From positions 1 to 49,191 of the forward strand of contig CAMBMU010000012.1 in the NCBI GenBank assembly GCA_945868725.1: 49,191 bases of DNA. Direction: 5' to 3'. Shown here piece after piece: positions 8,938 to 16,951 of the stretch. Numbering within the stretch: position 1 is the first letter of the stretch; each line of letters opens with the position of its first letter. The notes beneath the pieces are model-generated. The model did not search any database. It was not told where the DNA came from and saw nothing but the letters and a program-made list of their open reading frames with translations. Made by a program: the position numbers and the translations under genes. Source of the DNA: Spirosoma fluviale (GTDB lineage: Bacteria; Bacteroidota; Bacteroidia; Cytophagales; Cyclobacteriaceae).

Positions 8938-9621
8938 TTAGTAGCTCGAGAAATGAATGTAAAGAGGCATGGATGCAAACAAGGCGGGAACCAAGATGCA
9001 GTAAAGCATCCCTACTAACTTGATAGCGGGAGAGTATTTTTTATGATTGAGTCCTAGCGTTTGAAAGGCTGAAGCAAATCCGTGGGAAAGGTGGAAGCCT
9101 AGGAAGATCATGGATAGCACGTACAAGGCAACGAGCCATTCTTGTTTGAATGCCTCACTCACAATTAAAAATAAGTTTTTGTATTCTTCTCCTTCATAGG
9201 TAATCATGGGAACTTCCCCCCAATGCATCTGCGCCCAAAATCCTTGCAGGTGCACCACCAAGAATATTAGAATGATGGTACCCAAAACACCCATGTTACG
9301 GGAGGACCAAGCACTATTGCTGCTACCTTTGGAGGTAGAGTAGGGTACTGGCCGTGCTGACTTGTTGTGCTGGGATAGCGCAATGGAGTAAATAATGTGC
9401 CCCAATACAGAAATATAGGTCAAGTAGGAAAGCAATTTGACGGCAGGGTTGGTGGTCATAAACTTGGCATAGATGTTAAATGCCTGACCTCCATCTCCCT
9501 TAAATAGAAGCATGTTGCCAGACACGTGTCCAGTCAAGAACAGGATGAGGAAAAGACCAGTCAATGCCATGATCAATTTTCTCCCTAAGGTGCTATTCAA
9601 GGTTTTGGTAACCCAAGTCAT
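8938..9621 (-). CDS. sdhC: Succinate dehydrogenase cytochrome b subunit (five-helix, b558 family)
   Basis: The 227-residue membrane subunit has about five hydrophobic helices, with His residues in the expected helices (TGHVSGNMLLF, YISVLGHIIYSIAL, LVVHLQGFWAQMHWG, FHLSHGFASAFQTLG), consistent with di-haem b ligation in the B-type family (TIGR02046-like). No separate SdhD is present, and none is needed in this family. It anchors SdhAB and hosts the quinone site. It is the first gene of the operon, and a good Bacteroidota-type promoter lies 50 bases upstream of the ATG. Confidence 0.95.
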   Translation of the reverse strand: MTWVTKTLNSTLGRKLIMALTGLFLILFLTGHVSGNMLLFKGDGGQAFNIYAKFMTTNPAVKLLSYLTYISVLGHIIYSIALSQHNKSARPVPYSTSKGSSNSAWSSRNMGVLGTIILIFLVVHLQGFWAQMHWGEVPMITYEGEEYKNLFLIVSEAFKQEWLVALYVLSMIFLGFHLSHGFASAFQTLGLNHKKYSPAIKLVGMLYCILVPALFASMPLYIHFSSY

Positions 9622-9670
9622 AAATAAGTACGATTAGTTTAAAATAAAGTGGTTTTGCTATTCAATAGCC

Positions 9671-9702
9671 CAAATTTACATCTGCAAAGGCTAGTATCCA
9701 AT
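9671..9702 (-). promoter_or_regulatory. Predicted promoter of sdhCAB
   Basis: On the minus strand ATTG (-33 position, 9702-9699) is followed after 20 bases by TAAATTTG (9678-9671), a perfect match to the Bacteroidota -7 consensus TAnnTTTG. It lies 50 bases upstream of the sdhC ATG. Confidence 0.6.
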
Positions 9703-9941
9703 CCATGCACGCATCACTTTCTTATTTTAAATAATTCTAAATAAGAGTCTAATTTAAGGTAGGGCCACTTAATTTTTATGAGTTTTCAACAGTCTGTTCA
9801 ATTTTATTGTTTTAATTTTTGATGGTTTTTCTCCATCCATCCGTTTACTTCGTATAAACAGAAAAATTTGAGCGAATTCAACCTGTCTGAAGCGCAACTC
9901 AAACATCATTTTAATTCCTAGAAATAGTCACCTTGACCGAT
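9703..9941. other. Divergent intergenic region between sdhC and the CHU_C gene
   Basis: This AT-rich stretch, the rest of the gap beyond the sdhC promoter, has no credible ORF. It holds one near-operator-like inverted repeat, CTTATTT/AAATAAG (9721-9745), about 20 bases upstream of the -33 box of the sdhC promoter. No clear promoter for the rightward gene was found. Confidence 0.4.
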
Positions 9942-12722
9942 ATGAAGCTTAAAATTTATTTTGTTCTTTTTTGCATTACATTTTTTTCAGCCCTAACCAC
10001 TGCTTGGGCTACACACATTCGTGCAGGTGAGATCATTGCGGAACGAATTTCGGTACAAACACTCACCTACCGAATCACGGTAGTAGGCTATACGGATACC
10101 CGTTCGTCCGTCGTCTTTGGTCCAGGAAGAATCAATTTTGGAGACGGTCGGGAGGAGCAGCTCAATACAAAAAGTGATTTTTCGCTGGTTGAAGATTTAG
10201 GAGACCTGATTGAAAAAAACACATTTGTGATCACGCATACTTTTCAGGGTCCCGGCAAATACAAGATTCGTTTCTTAGAGTTCAACCGAAATGACCTGAC
10301 CCTGAATATGAATAATTCGGTAGATACCCCATTTTATGTGGAAACCGAAATCACAATTGATCCCTTTATCGGAGTCAACAACTCTCCAGTTTTGACCATC
10401 CCACCGGTGGATAATGGCGCCGTGAATGTGCGGTATATTCATAATCCTGGGGCTTACGATCCAGATGGAGATAGTCTTTCTTACAACATTGAAATTCCCA
10501 AGCAGGGATTTGAGCGTGTAGTCAATAATTACCGAGATCCTGCAAGCGCAGAATTTAGTAAGAATAAGGAGGATGGTACTGGCCCTGCTTTTATGAGGGT
10601 CGATGCCATTTTTGGAGACCTGGTCTGGGATGCTCCTGGCACTGCAGGGCAATATAGTGTGGCAATGCGAATCACGGAATGGCGTAAAATCGACGGGAAG
10701 TATGTGGAAATCGGCTATGTAGTTCGGGATATGCAGATTATCATTGAAAACTCGAAAAATAAACGGCCAAAACTTATTCTACCCCCCGACCTCTGCGTGA
10801 TAGCAGGAACACGAATTAAGGAAATCATCCAAGGTCAAGACCCGGATGGAGACCCCATCAAAATTGAAGTTTTTGGGGAGCCCATGGAAATCAATACCTC
10901 TCCAGCCACCTACAAACCAGAAAACGTGTTCCAGGTTCAGCCAGGCATCGTAAATTTTGATTGGCAAACGGTCTGCAATCATGTGCGGGAACGAGAGTAT
11001 GAGATACGCGTGCGCATCACCGACAAACCGCTCTCTGGACCTAAATTGGTAGATATTCAGACTTGGAAAATTAAAGTCATTGGTCCTCCGCCTGTTTGGG
11101 ATGAACTAGAGCAATTACCTGGTAGAACCCTAAAGTTGGCTTGGGATCCTTATGCCTGTGCCAGTTCTGCGCAAGAAATGCAGGTATGGAGAAGGCTTAA
11201 TTCTGATCCTTATGAACCGGATTCTTGTGAAACAGGTATTCGTGCTGGGTACCAACTCATTGGCACCACCAACATGACCACCTTTGCCTTTACCGACAAA
11301 AATGGAGGGGAGGGGCTCGCTCCAGGAAATACGTATTGCTACAGATTGGTGGCGGCATTCCCTAATCCAAGATTAGGCGAAAGTCTTGTTTCAAAAGAAA
11401 TCTGTATCACCATTGATGTGGATGTACCCATCCTAACTAATGTAAGCATTACTGCCACAGATGATAAAGAAGGGGAGATTTTTGTCAAATGGACTCCGCC
11501 CTACGACTTGGATAAAATCCAATTTCCAGGCCCCTATTCCTATGAATTGATCCGAAGCGAAGGATTTACAGGCGCTCAAAATCGTCTGTCTTTGGGGAAA
11601 ACTGCGGACACCTTGTTTACAGACAAAAAATTGAATACCAAAAACCTAGTTTACAATTACAAGGTGGTGTTGCTTGACAACAACATCAAGATTGATACGT
11701 CCTCTTCAGCCTCTTCGGTACGACTTGAACCTACCATTATCAATGAAGCGATTGAACTCAAATGGTCTTTTAATGTTCCTTGGAATAATTCCATTGCCAA
11801 ATACACACACGAGGTTTACCGAAATCGGGCTGATGCCGCAGCGCTTGATGTAACCAACTACGTCAAAATCGCAGATGTAGATGTGACCCAAAAGGGATTC
11901 ATTTACCTGGATGAGGGTAAATTCAATGGGGTGAAGCTTAAAAAAGACCTCGAATACTGCTATTATGTAGTGACCAAAGGGGCTTACAATGTGGCAGGCC
12001 TGGTGTATCCACTCGAAAATCGATCTCAAATTATCTGCGCCAAACCAGATGATAACCGCCTTCCTTGTGCCCCAGTGCTTACTTTTGAAGGCCCCGACTG
12101 TGCGAAATATGTCGCGGAACAATCCTGCGGCACGATTAATTACACGCATGAATTGAGTTGGAAACCAAATTTCAGTGGCACCTGTGACGATCAACTGAGT
12201 GGCTACCGCCTTTACTTCAACCCGGATGGCAGCCCAGACGGAACCTTTACCCGAATCGGTCAATATTCCGCGATACAGCTTCGAGCCACGCTTAGAAATC
12301 TCGCAAATTACAAAGGCTGCTATTACCTCACTGCAGTGGATCGCTCCGGCAATGAAAGCCCAAAAAGCAATGTGGTCTGTATTGACAACTGTCCAAACTA
12401 CCTCCTACCGAATGCTTTTTCCCCCAATGGCGATGGGCTCAATGATACCTTTATGGCTTTTGATAATCCTTTCTCAAAATGCCCAAGATTTGTCAGCCAG
12501 GTGGAGCTCTTTATCGTCAACCGCTGGGGTGCAGAGGTATTTCGCTATGCCAGCCAATCTGCCACTGAAAATGATCCATTTATCCGTTGGGATGGAAAAG
12601 ACCCGAGTGGAAATGAACTTCCAGCTGGAACCTATTACTATTCTGGAACAGTCTCCTTTGATGTGGTCGACCCAACTAAGAAACAGCAGACCTTGAAAGG
12701 AACGATTCAACTCCTACGTTAA
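9942..12722 (+). CDS. Large secreted protein with CHU_C (gliding-motility/T9SS type B) C-terminal domain
   Basis: From ATG 9942 the protein has 926 residues (an in-frame TTG at 9933 is also possible). It has a Sec signal ending near AWA, then THIRAGEI, a phrase common in Bacteroidota surface proteins. The body looks like PKD/cadherin-like (about residues 140-380) and fibronectin type III-like modules (about 380-820). The last 90 residues, starting NYLLPNAFSPNGDGLNDTF and continuing through VNRWGAEVF and WDGKDPSGNELPAGTYYY, are a clear CHU_C domain, the type B sorting signal of the type IX secretion system. It should be exported across the outer membrane and act at the surface, perhaps in adhesion or gliding. 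The last base overlaps the next gene (TAATG). Confidence 0.9.
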   Translation: MKLKIYFVLFCITFFSALTTAWATHIRAGEIIAERISVQTLTYRITVVGYTDTRSSVVFGPGRINFGDGREEQLNTKSDFSLVEDLGDLIEKNTFVITHTFQGPGKYKIRFLEFNRNDLTLNMNNSVDTPFYVETEITIDPFIGVNNSPVLTIPPVDNGAVNVRYIHNPGAYDPDGDSLSYNIEIPKQGFERVVNNYRDPASAEFSKNKEDGTGPAFMRVDAIFGDLVWDAPGTAGQYSVAMRITEWRKIDGKYVEIGYVVRDMQIIIENSKNKRPKLILPPDLCVIAGTRIKEIIQGQDPDGDPIKIEVFGEPMEINTSPATYKPENVFQVQPGIVNFDWQTVCNHVREREYEIRVRITDKPLSGPKLVDIQTWKIKVIGPPPVWDELEQLPGRTLKLAWDPYACASSAQEMQVWRRLNSDPYEPDSCETGIRAGYQLIGTTNMTTFAFTDKNGGEGLAPGNTYCYRLVAAFPNPRLGESLVSKEICITIDVDVPILTNVSITATDDKEGEIFVKWTPPYDLDKIQFPGPYSYELIRSEGFTGAQNRLSLGKTADTLFTDKKLNTKNLVYNYKVVLLDNNIKIDTSSSASSVRLEPTIINEAIELKWSFNVPWNNSIAKYTHEVYRNRADAAALDVTNYVKIADVDVTQKGFIYLDEGKFNGVKLKKDLEYCYYVVTKGAYNVAGLVYPLENRSQIICAKPDDNRLPCAPVLTFEGPDCAKYVAEQSCGTINYTHELSWKPNFSGTCDDQLSGYRLYFNPDGSPDGTFTRIGQYSAIQLRATLRNLANYKGCYYLTAVDRSGNESPKSNVVCIDNCPNYLLPNAFSPNGDGLNDTFMAFDNPFSKCPRFVSQVELFIVNRWGAEVFRYASQSATENDPFIRWDGKDPSGNELPAGTYYYSGTVSFDVVDPTKKQQTLKGTIQLLR

Positions 12723-13153
12723 TGGAAAAGGGATCCATCTTGCTCTTTGATGGACACTGTAGCCTGTGTAATGCAGCAGTGGATTTTGTTCTGAAGCGAA
12801 ATACTAAAAAAAAGTTACTTCTGGCATCAATCCAGGGAACTGCGGGCCAAAGGGTACTGAAAATGTACCAATTACCCCCAAGCTATTTGGATACCCTAGT
12901 ATTGGTAGAGCAAGGACAGCTCTACCTCGGAAGCACAGCAGCCCTACGCGTGGCTCGGCTTTTGAGGGGTGGTTGGCCCCTCTTCTACGCGCTAATTATC
13001 ATCCCAAAAGGATTGCGAGACCGAATCTACCAGTGGATTGGAAAGAACAGGTACAAGTGGTTTGGTCGAAGAGCGAGCTGCAGAATGCCGACAGCTAGTG
13101 AAAGAGCACACTTTTTGAAAGAAGATCATCCCCTACTTAAGTCGCTTGGATAA
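12722..13153 (+). CDS. DCC family thiol-disulfide oxidoreductase
   Basis: The 143-residue protein opens with ILLFDGHCSLCNAAVDFVL, the DxxCxxC signature of the DCC (DUF393) family, followed by LASIQGTAGQ and a C-terminal hydrophobic region with RYKWFGRR, all typical. The two Cys are a predicted redox pair; the biological substrate of the family is not well known. Its ATG shares one base with the stop of the large CHU_C gene, so the two are translationally coupled, an odd pairing of an exported giant and a small redox protein. The last 17 bases overlap the degraded 3' end of a SbtA-like gene on the other strand. Confidence 0.92.
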   Translation: MEKGSILLFDGHCSLCNAAVDFVLKRNTKKKLLLASIQGTAGQRVLKMYQLPPSYLDTLVLVEQGQLYLGSTAALRVARLLRGGWPLFYALIIIPKGLRDRIYQWIGKNRYKWFGRRASCRMPTASERAHFLKEDHPLLKSLG

Positions 13154-13238
13154 TCATCCAATAAATGGGCATCCCTAGGGTAAGGTTAAAAGGAAAAGTC
13201 ACTGCCAAGGCCATGAACTTGACGCTGGTTGGGGCGCC
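13137..13238 (-). pseudogene. 3' remnant of a SbtA-like (sodium-dependent bicarbonate) permease
   Basis: The minus strand encodes about 33 residues ending at a TAA (13139-13137). The sequence includes ALAVTFPFNLTLGMPIYWMI, a hydrophobic segment that closely resembles the last helix of SbtA/DUF897 bicarbonate permeases. No start codon or upstream domain remains, since the DNA to the right is read by a LysR remnant on the other strand. I read this as the surviving C-terminus of a deleted gene. Recognition is from memory of the family, so it is moderately sure. Confidence 0.6.
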
Positions 13239-13451
13239 TCCCTTCTATCTAATTATTCCATGGCACAGGAACTCAAAGAAGGCCGAATCTCACTTTTGGA
13301 AATGCCAGAACTACCCCTAAAAGCGGACTGGAAACTGATTTGGCTAAAGCAAAAAAAACACTCCCCTGCCGTCAAAGCCTTTATCCACTGGCTTTCGGAA
13401 AATCGGAAAGAAGTGCTTTCCAAACACTTTCCCACCTTAGAGACGCTCTAG
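13212..13451 (+). pseudogene. 3' remnant of a LysR-type regulator
   Basis: The plus frame encodes about 79 residues: DAGWGASLLSNYSMAQELKEG, then PLKADWKLIWLKQKKHSPAV and KAFIHWLSENRKE, then a stop. This matches the last part of the LysR substrate-binding domain (strand with G-x-G-x-x-L-L, the W-x-L-x-W strand, then SPAxxAFxxWL). The DNA-binding N-terminus and most of the effector domain are missing. An internal ATG at 13260 gives a 63-residue ORF that gene finders may call, but it has no complete domain. It joins the SbtA-like remnant head to head at about 13212-13238. Confidence 0.7.
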
Positions 13452-13480
13452 TCCCTTTCCATGGACTGTCAAAAAAATTC

Positions 13481-13488
13481 TATATTTG
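13481..13488 (+). promoter_or_regulatory. Predicted -7 box of the fabD promoter
   Basis: TATATTTG matches the TAnnTTTG consensus exactly and lies 26 bases before the fabD ATG, leaving a short leader. The -33 region (TTTCC about 20 bases upstream) is weak. Confidence 0.5.
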
Positions 13489-13514
13489 CTGCTTAAATTT
13501 CGTCAACTCAAGAA

Positions 13515-14390
13515 ATGAAAGCAATCGTATTTCCAGGCCAAGGAGCCCAATTCCCAGGAATGGGAAAATCCCTCTACGAAGAAAATCCAACTGCAAAGGC
13601 CTTATTTGAAAAAGCAAATGAGCAGCTCGGATTTCGAATTACGGATATCCTTTTTGAAGGAACAGAGGAGCAACTCAAGCAAACCAAAGTAACGCAGCCC
13701 GCAATTTTTTTGCACTCGGTCATTCTTGCGAAAACCACCCCCAACTTTGCTCCAGACATGGTCGCAGGCCATTCCTTAGGAGAGTTTTCCGCCTTAGTCG
13801 CCAACGGGGTATTAAGTTTTGAAGATGGCTTAGCCTTGGTGTTTCAACGTGCCCTTGCCATGCAGGAAGCCTGTGAGATCAACCCCTCTTCTATGGCAGC
13901 AATCCTAGGATTGGAAGATCAGCTTGTGGAAGAGATCTGTGCAGGCATCGCCGAGGAAATCGTCGTAGCTGCAAACTACAACTGCCCGGGCCAGCTCGTG
14001 ATATCTGGAACCACCAAAGGAATTGAAATCGCCTGTGAGCTACTCAAAGCTGCGGGAGCAAAAAGAGCTTTGCCCCTGCCCGTTGGCGGTGCATTCCACT
14101 CTCCGTTGATGGAGCCAGCTCGAGAGAAACTTCAAAAAGCAATCGAAGAAACTCAGTTCAATACCCCAATCTGTCCAATTTACCAGAATGTGAGTACGAC
14201 AGCGGTAACAGATGTGGCCGAAATTAAAGCCAATTTAATTGCTCAGCTGACCGCACCAGTCAAATGGACCCAGTCCGTACAACAGATGGTAGCAGATGGA
14301 GCTACAGAATTTGTCGAATGTGGGCCGGGAAAAGTCCTGCAGGGCCTCGTCAAAAAAATACACCCCGAAGCAATCGTATCTGGCTTGTAA
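13515..14390 (+). CDS. fabD: Malonyl-CoA:ACP transacylase
   Basis: FabD moves the malonyl group from CoA to acyl carrier protein, supplying the extender unit for fatty-acid synthesis in the cytoplasm. The 291-residue protein has the family landmarks: FPGQGAQFPGMGKSLYE at the start, the nucleophile Ser in GHSLGEFSALVA (about residue 82), the Arg in FQRALAMQEA, and the catalytic His in GGAFHSPLM (about 196). Its C-terminus has FVECGPGKVLQGLVKKI. The length is normal. It is monocistronic, with its own predicted promoter and a strong terminator shared with the convergent folK. Confidence 0.97.
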   Translation: MKAIVFPGQGAQFPGMGKSLYEENPTAKALFEKANEQLGFRITDILFEGTEEQLKQTKVTQPAIFLHSVILAKTTPNFAPDMVAGHSLGEFSALVANGVLSFEDGLALVFQRALAMQEACEINPSSMAAILGLEDQLVEEICAGIAEEIVVAANYNCPGQLVISGTTKGIEIACELLKAAGAKRALPLPVGGAFHSPLMEPAREKLQKAIEETQFNTPICPIYQNVSTTAVTDVAEIKANLIAQLTAPVKWTQSVQQMVADGATEFVECGPGKVLQGLVKKIHPEAIVSGL

Positions 14391-14395
14391 CCATC

Positions 14396-14428
14396 AACGC
14401 TCACCTAAATCAGGTGAGCGTTTTTTTT
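14396..14428. terminator. Terminator between fabD and folK
   Basis: A perfect 11-bp stem AACGCTCACCT/AGGTGAGCGTT with a 5-base loop is followed by a T8 run on the plus strand. It starts 5 bases after the fabD stop. Its T run touches the folK stop, so it mainly serves fabD. Confidence 0.88.
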
Positions 14429-14921
14429 AGTTGGCTTGCTTCCAAACTGAAACCTGCCCTTGATCGGTGCATTCAGCAAGTAGCTCAAGGGTAGTTTTCC
14501 CCAGAATTGGATGGATTTTTTTTGGGAGAATTTCAGCCAAAGGCTGCAGCACAAAGCTCCGCTGCGCAAGGTAAGGATGTGGGATGGTAAGGGATGGGCT
14601 GTCCCAAACTTGATCTCCAAAATAGAGAATATCGATATCAATAGTACGGTCTCCCCAATGCTGCTCCCGAGTTCTTCCCAGCTGCACCTCGATTCCTTGG
14701 ATTACCTCCAAAAGCTCCATCGGATCCATTTGGGTGTGCAGCAGCAGTACTTGGTTTAAAAAATTTCCGGCGGTCGCTACCCCTCCCCAAACTTCGGTTT
14801 CATAAATTTGAGAATGCCCAACTAGCATGGCTTGCTGGGATAAGGCCTCCATTGCCTTTTGAAGGAAAGCTGCACGATCTCCTTTGTTTCCTCCAATTCC
14901 CAATACAACCTCAGTTTGCAT
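14427..14921 (-). CDS. folK: 2-amino-4-hydroxy-6-hydroxymethyldihydropteridine pyrophosphokinase
   Basis: FolK transfers pyrophosphate from ATP to 6-hydroxymethyl-dihydropterin, a step of folate synthesis. The 164-residue protein has GIGGNKGDRAAFLQKAM at the start, the substrate-binding YETEVWG and NFLNQVLLL strands, and the metal/ATP signature DRTIDIDILYFGD (about residues 94-106), then IPHPYLAQRSFVLQPL. Length is normal. It is divergent from sppA across 66 bases, and its stop lies at the fabD terminator. Confidence 0.96.
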   Translation of the reverse strand: MQTEVVLGIGGNKGDRAAFLQKAMEALSQQAMLVGHSQIYETEVWGGVATAGNFLNQVLLLHTQMDPMELLEVIQGIEVQLGRTREQHWGDRTIDIDILYFGDQVWDSPSLTIPHPYLAQRSFVLQPLAEILPKKIHPILGKTTLELLAECTDQGQVSVWKQAN

Positions 14922-14987
14922 TCCTCGTTAATTTAATTTTAAAACTGGCTCAAATTAGCCTAAATTTACAGTCTAAATTGAAATGAT

Positions 14988-16754
14988 ATGAAGTTTCTAG
15001 GTAATGTCTTGGCCGTCATCGTGGGCCTTTTTGTATTTAGCATTGTAGCAATGCTTATTTTTTTCGGGATTATAGGTTTGGTTGCTTCCACTTCTGAGAA
15101 AGAAGTGACCTTGGAAAGTAACTCCATCCTACACCTAGACCTAAATGGTCGCACCTTAGTGGAGCGTACCTCAGAGGAAGACCTGGTCTTTGGTTCTTTC
15201 CTAGATCCTTTTGGAGGAGAAAATAATGCCGGATTAGTAAATCTAAAAAAGGCTATTGGGGAGGCTAAAACGAATGAGAACGTAAAAGGAATCTACCTCA
15301 ATGCTGGATTAATTGGTGCTGGTCAAGCTGGTCTATTGGAGCTTAGAGAGGCTTTACTAGATTTCAAAGAATCCGGAAAATTTATTGTAGCCTACGATGA
15401 AGCTTACTCAGAAGGCGGGTATTTCCTAGCCTCAGTAGCAGATGAAATTTACCTCAACCCACTGGGTGGAATTGACTTCAATGGTTTTTCTTCGGAGGGG
15501 ATTTTCTTGAAAGGTTTCTTTGAAAAGGTAGGCATCAAACCAGAGGTTTTCCGAGTAGGCGAGTTTAAAAGCGCCGTAGAGCCATTTATATTGGATAAAA
15601 TGAGCCCAGAAAATCGTCTACAAACTCAGTATTTTTTGGATGACATCAACAACCATGCACTTGAGCTAATCGCAAAATCTAGAGGCATTGCGCAAGACAG
15701 TTTGATCCGTATCAATCACCAAATGCTCGTCAGAAAGCCAAAAGATGCAGTAACCTACAAGTTGGCGACGGCACTGAAATACGAAGATGAAGTGCATAGC
15801 ATCCTTAAAGAAAAATTAGGCCTCAAGGAGGACGACCAAATAGCTACCATCAATGCCACTGACCTTGGTGGAATGGCGAAAAGTATAAACATCACCTCTT
15901 CCAATCGAATCGCGGTGATCATCGCAGAAGGGGAGATCGTGGATGGAAATGCGGAAGGCGCCATCAGCTCTGAGAAATTTGCCAAGGAAATTCGTAAAGC
16001 ACGTAAAGACGAAAATATCAAAGCCATTGTCTTGCGCGTAAACTCCCCAGGAGGATCTATCCTAGCATCAGACGTGATTTGGCGAGAAATGTCTGAAGCC
16101 AAAAAAGTGAAGCCGGTAATTGTATCTATGGGTGAAGTAGCCGCTTCCGGAGGGTATTACATTTCTGCTCCAGCGGACACAATTGTTGCGCAACCAAACA
16201 CCATCACGGGTTCCATTGGCATATTTGGCATTTTATTCAATGTTCAGGAATTGGTCAATGACAAGTTGGGGGTGACTACAGATGTGGTCTCCACCGGGGA
16301 GCTCTCGGATTTTGGAAATATGGCTCGCCCTTTGTCTGAAGTAGAGCGTACCATCATCCAATCCTCTGTTGAGGATGGCTACGAAACCTTCATCTCTCGC
16401 GTGGCTGAGGGTCGTGGCATGCATCCTGATTCGGTACGAAAAATAGCATCAGGGCGTGTTTGGACTGGTTCACAAGCCAAAGCAAGAGGATTGGTCGATG
16501 TATTGGGTGGCTTGGATACCGCCATCGGCATCGCGGCAGCGAAGATTAAAGCAGGGGATGATTACCGCGTGGTGTACTATCCAGAGAAAAAACCTTGGTT
16601 CGAAGAGTTGATGGTTTCATTTAGCGATCAGGTACAAGTTCGCATCCTTCAAACTCAATTGGGCGACCAGTACCCACTCTACCAAAAAATCCAACGCTTG
16701 AAAAACTACCAAGGGGTGCAGGTGCGCATGCCGCAGGATCTGGTGATCAAGTAA
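14988..16754 (+). CDS. sppA: Signal peptide peptidase SppA, 67K type
   Basis: SppA degrades cleaved signal peptides in the inner membrane. The 588-residue protein has one N-terminal membrane segment (about residues 6-28) and two peptidase S49 domains, the long form of the family. The dyad is visible: the general-base Lys in GEFKSAVEPF of the first domain (about residue 194) and the nucleophile Ser in VAASGGYYISAPADTIVA of the second (about 388). The second domain also has VLRVNSPGGSILASD and TGSIGIFG. It is followed by a terminator and then directly by an intergenic repeat element. Confidence 0.96.
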   Translation: MKFLGNVLAVIVGLFVFSIVAMLIFFGIIGLVASTSEKEVTLESNSILHLDLNGRTLVERTSEEDLVFGSFLDPFGGENNAGLVNLKKAIGEAKTNENVKGIYLNAGLIGAGQAGLLELREALLDFKESGKFIVAYDEAYSEGGYFLASVADEIYLNPLGGIDFNGFSSEGIFLKGFFEKVGIKPEVFRVGEFKSAVEPFILDKMSPENRLQTQYFLDDINNHALELIAKSRGIAQDSLIRINHQMLVRKPKDAVTYKLATALKYEDEVHSILKEKLGLKEDDQIATINATDLGGMAKSINITSSNRIAVIIAEGEIVDGNAEGAISSEKFAKEIRKARKDENIKAIVLRVNSPGGSILASDVIWREMSEAKKVKPVIVSMGEVAASGGYYISAPADTIVAQPNTITGSIGIFGILFNVQELVNDKLGVTTDVVSTGELSDFGNMARPLSEVERTIIQSSVEDGYETFISRVAEGRGMHPDSVRKIASGRVWTGSQAKARGLVDVLGGLDTAIGIAAAKIKAGDDYRVVYYPEKKPWFEELMVSFSDQVQVRILQTQLGDQYPLYQKIQRLKNYQGVQVRMPQDLVIK

Positions 16755-16764
16755 GATTGAAAAC

Positions 16765-16797
16765 AAAAAACTCAGCTTAATCGCTGAGTTTTTTTTT
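16765..16797 (+). terminator. Terminator of sppA
   Basis: An 8-bp stem AACTCAGC/GCTGAGTT with a 6-base loop (TTAATC) is preceded by an A run and followed by a T run. It begins 10 bases after the sppA stop. Confidence 0.88.
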
Positions 16798-16804
16798 GGT
16801 TGAT

Positions 16805-16949
16805 GATCATCCACTTTTATACCTGTGATCAAAGAAAAAAAGATTTGAAGAATAGGAAAATGTGCTGTGGACTGTGGACTGTCGGCTGTCGACGATTATC
16901 CGCATTGGATAACAGTCTTATTGAGCCATTGGAAGATTAGCGGATAATC
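16805..16949 (+). repeat. Intergenic repeat element, copy 1
   Basis: The copy starts GATCATCC, runs through an A-rich stretch and a run of CTGTGGA-like units (16863-16893), and ends with the 56-bp palindromic core at 16894-16949 (GATTATCCGC ... GCGGATAATC). It fills the gap between the sppA terminator and the flavin reductase stop, ending 2 bases from the latter. Three other copies of the same layout occur in this window. Confidence 0.85.
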
Positions 16950-16951
16950 TA

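Noticed and set aside
9721-9745. CTTATTT/AAATAAG inverted repeat considered as an operator of sdhC
   Set aside because: It is made only of A/T-rich sequence, expected by chance in such DNA, and no second site or known regulator supports it.
12199-12696. 165-residue plus-strand ORF inside the CHU_C gene
   Set aside because: It is an alternative frame of a well-supported gene covering the C-terminal sorting domain, and it shows no domain of its own.
16863-16893. Tandem CTGTGGA-like units considered as a CRISPR or VNTR array
   Set aside because: The units are short, degenerate and lack spacers. The same stretch recurs at fixed position inside the four repeat elements, so it is part of that family.
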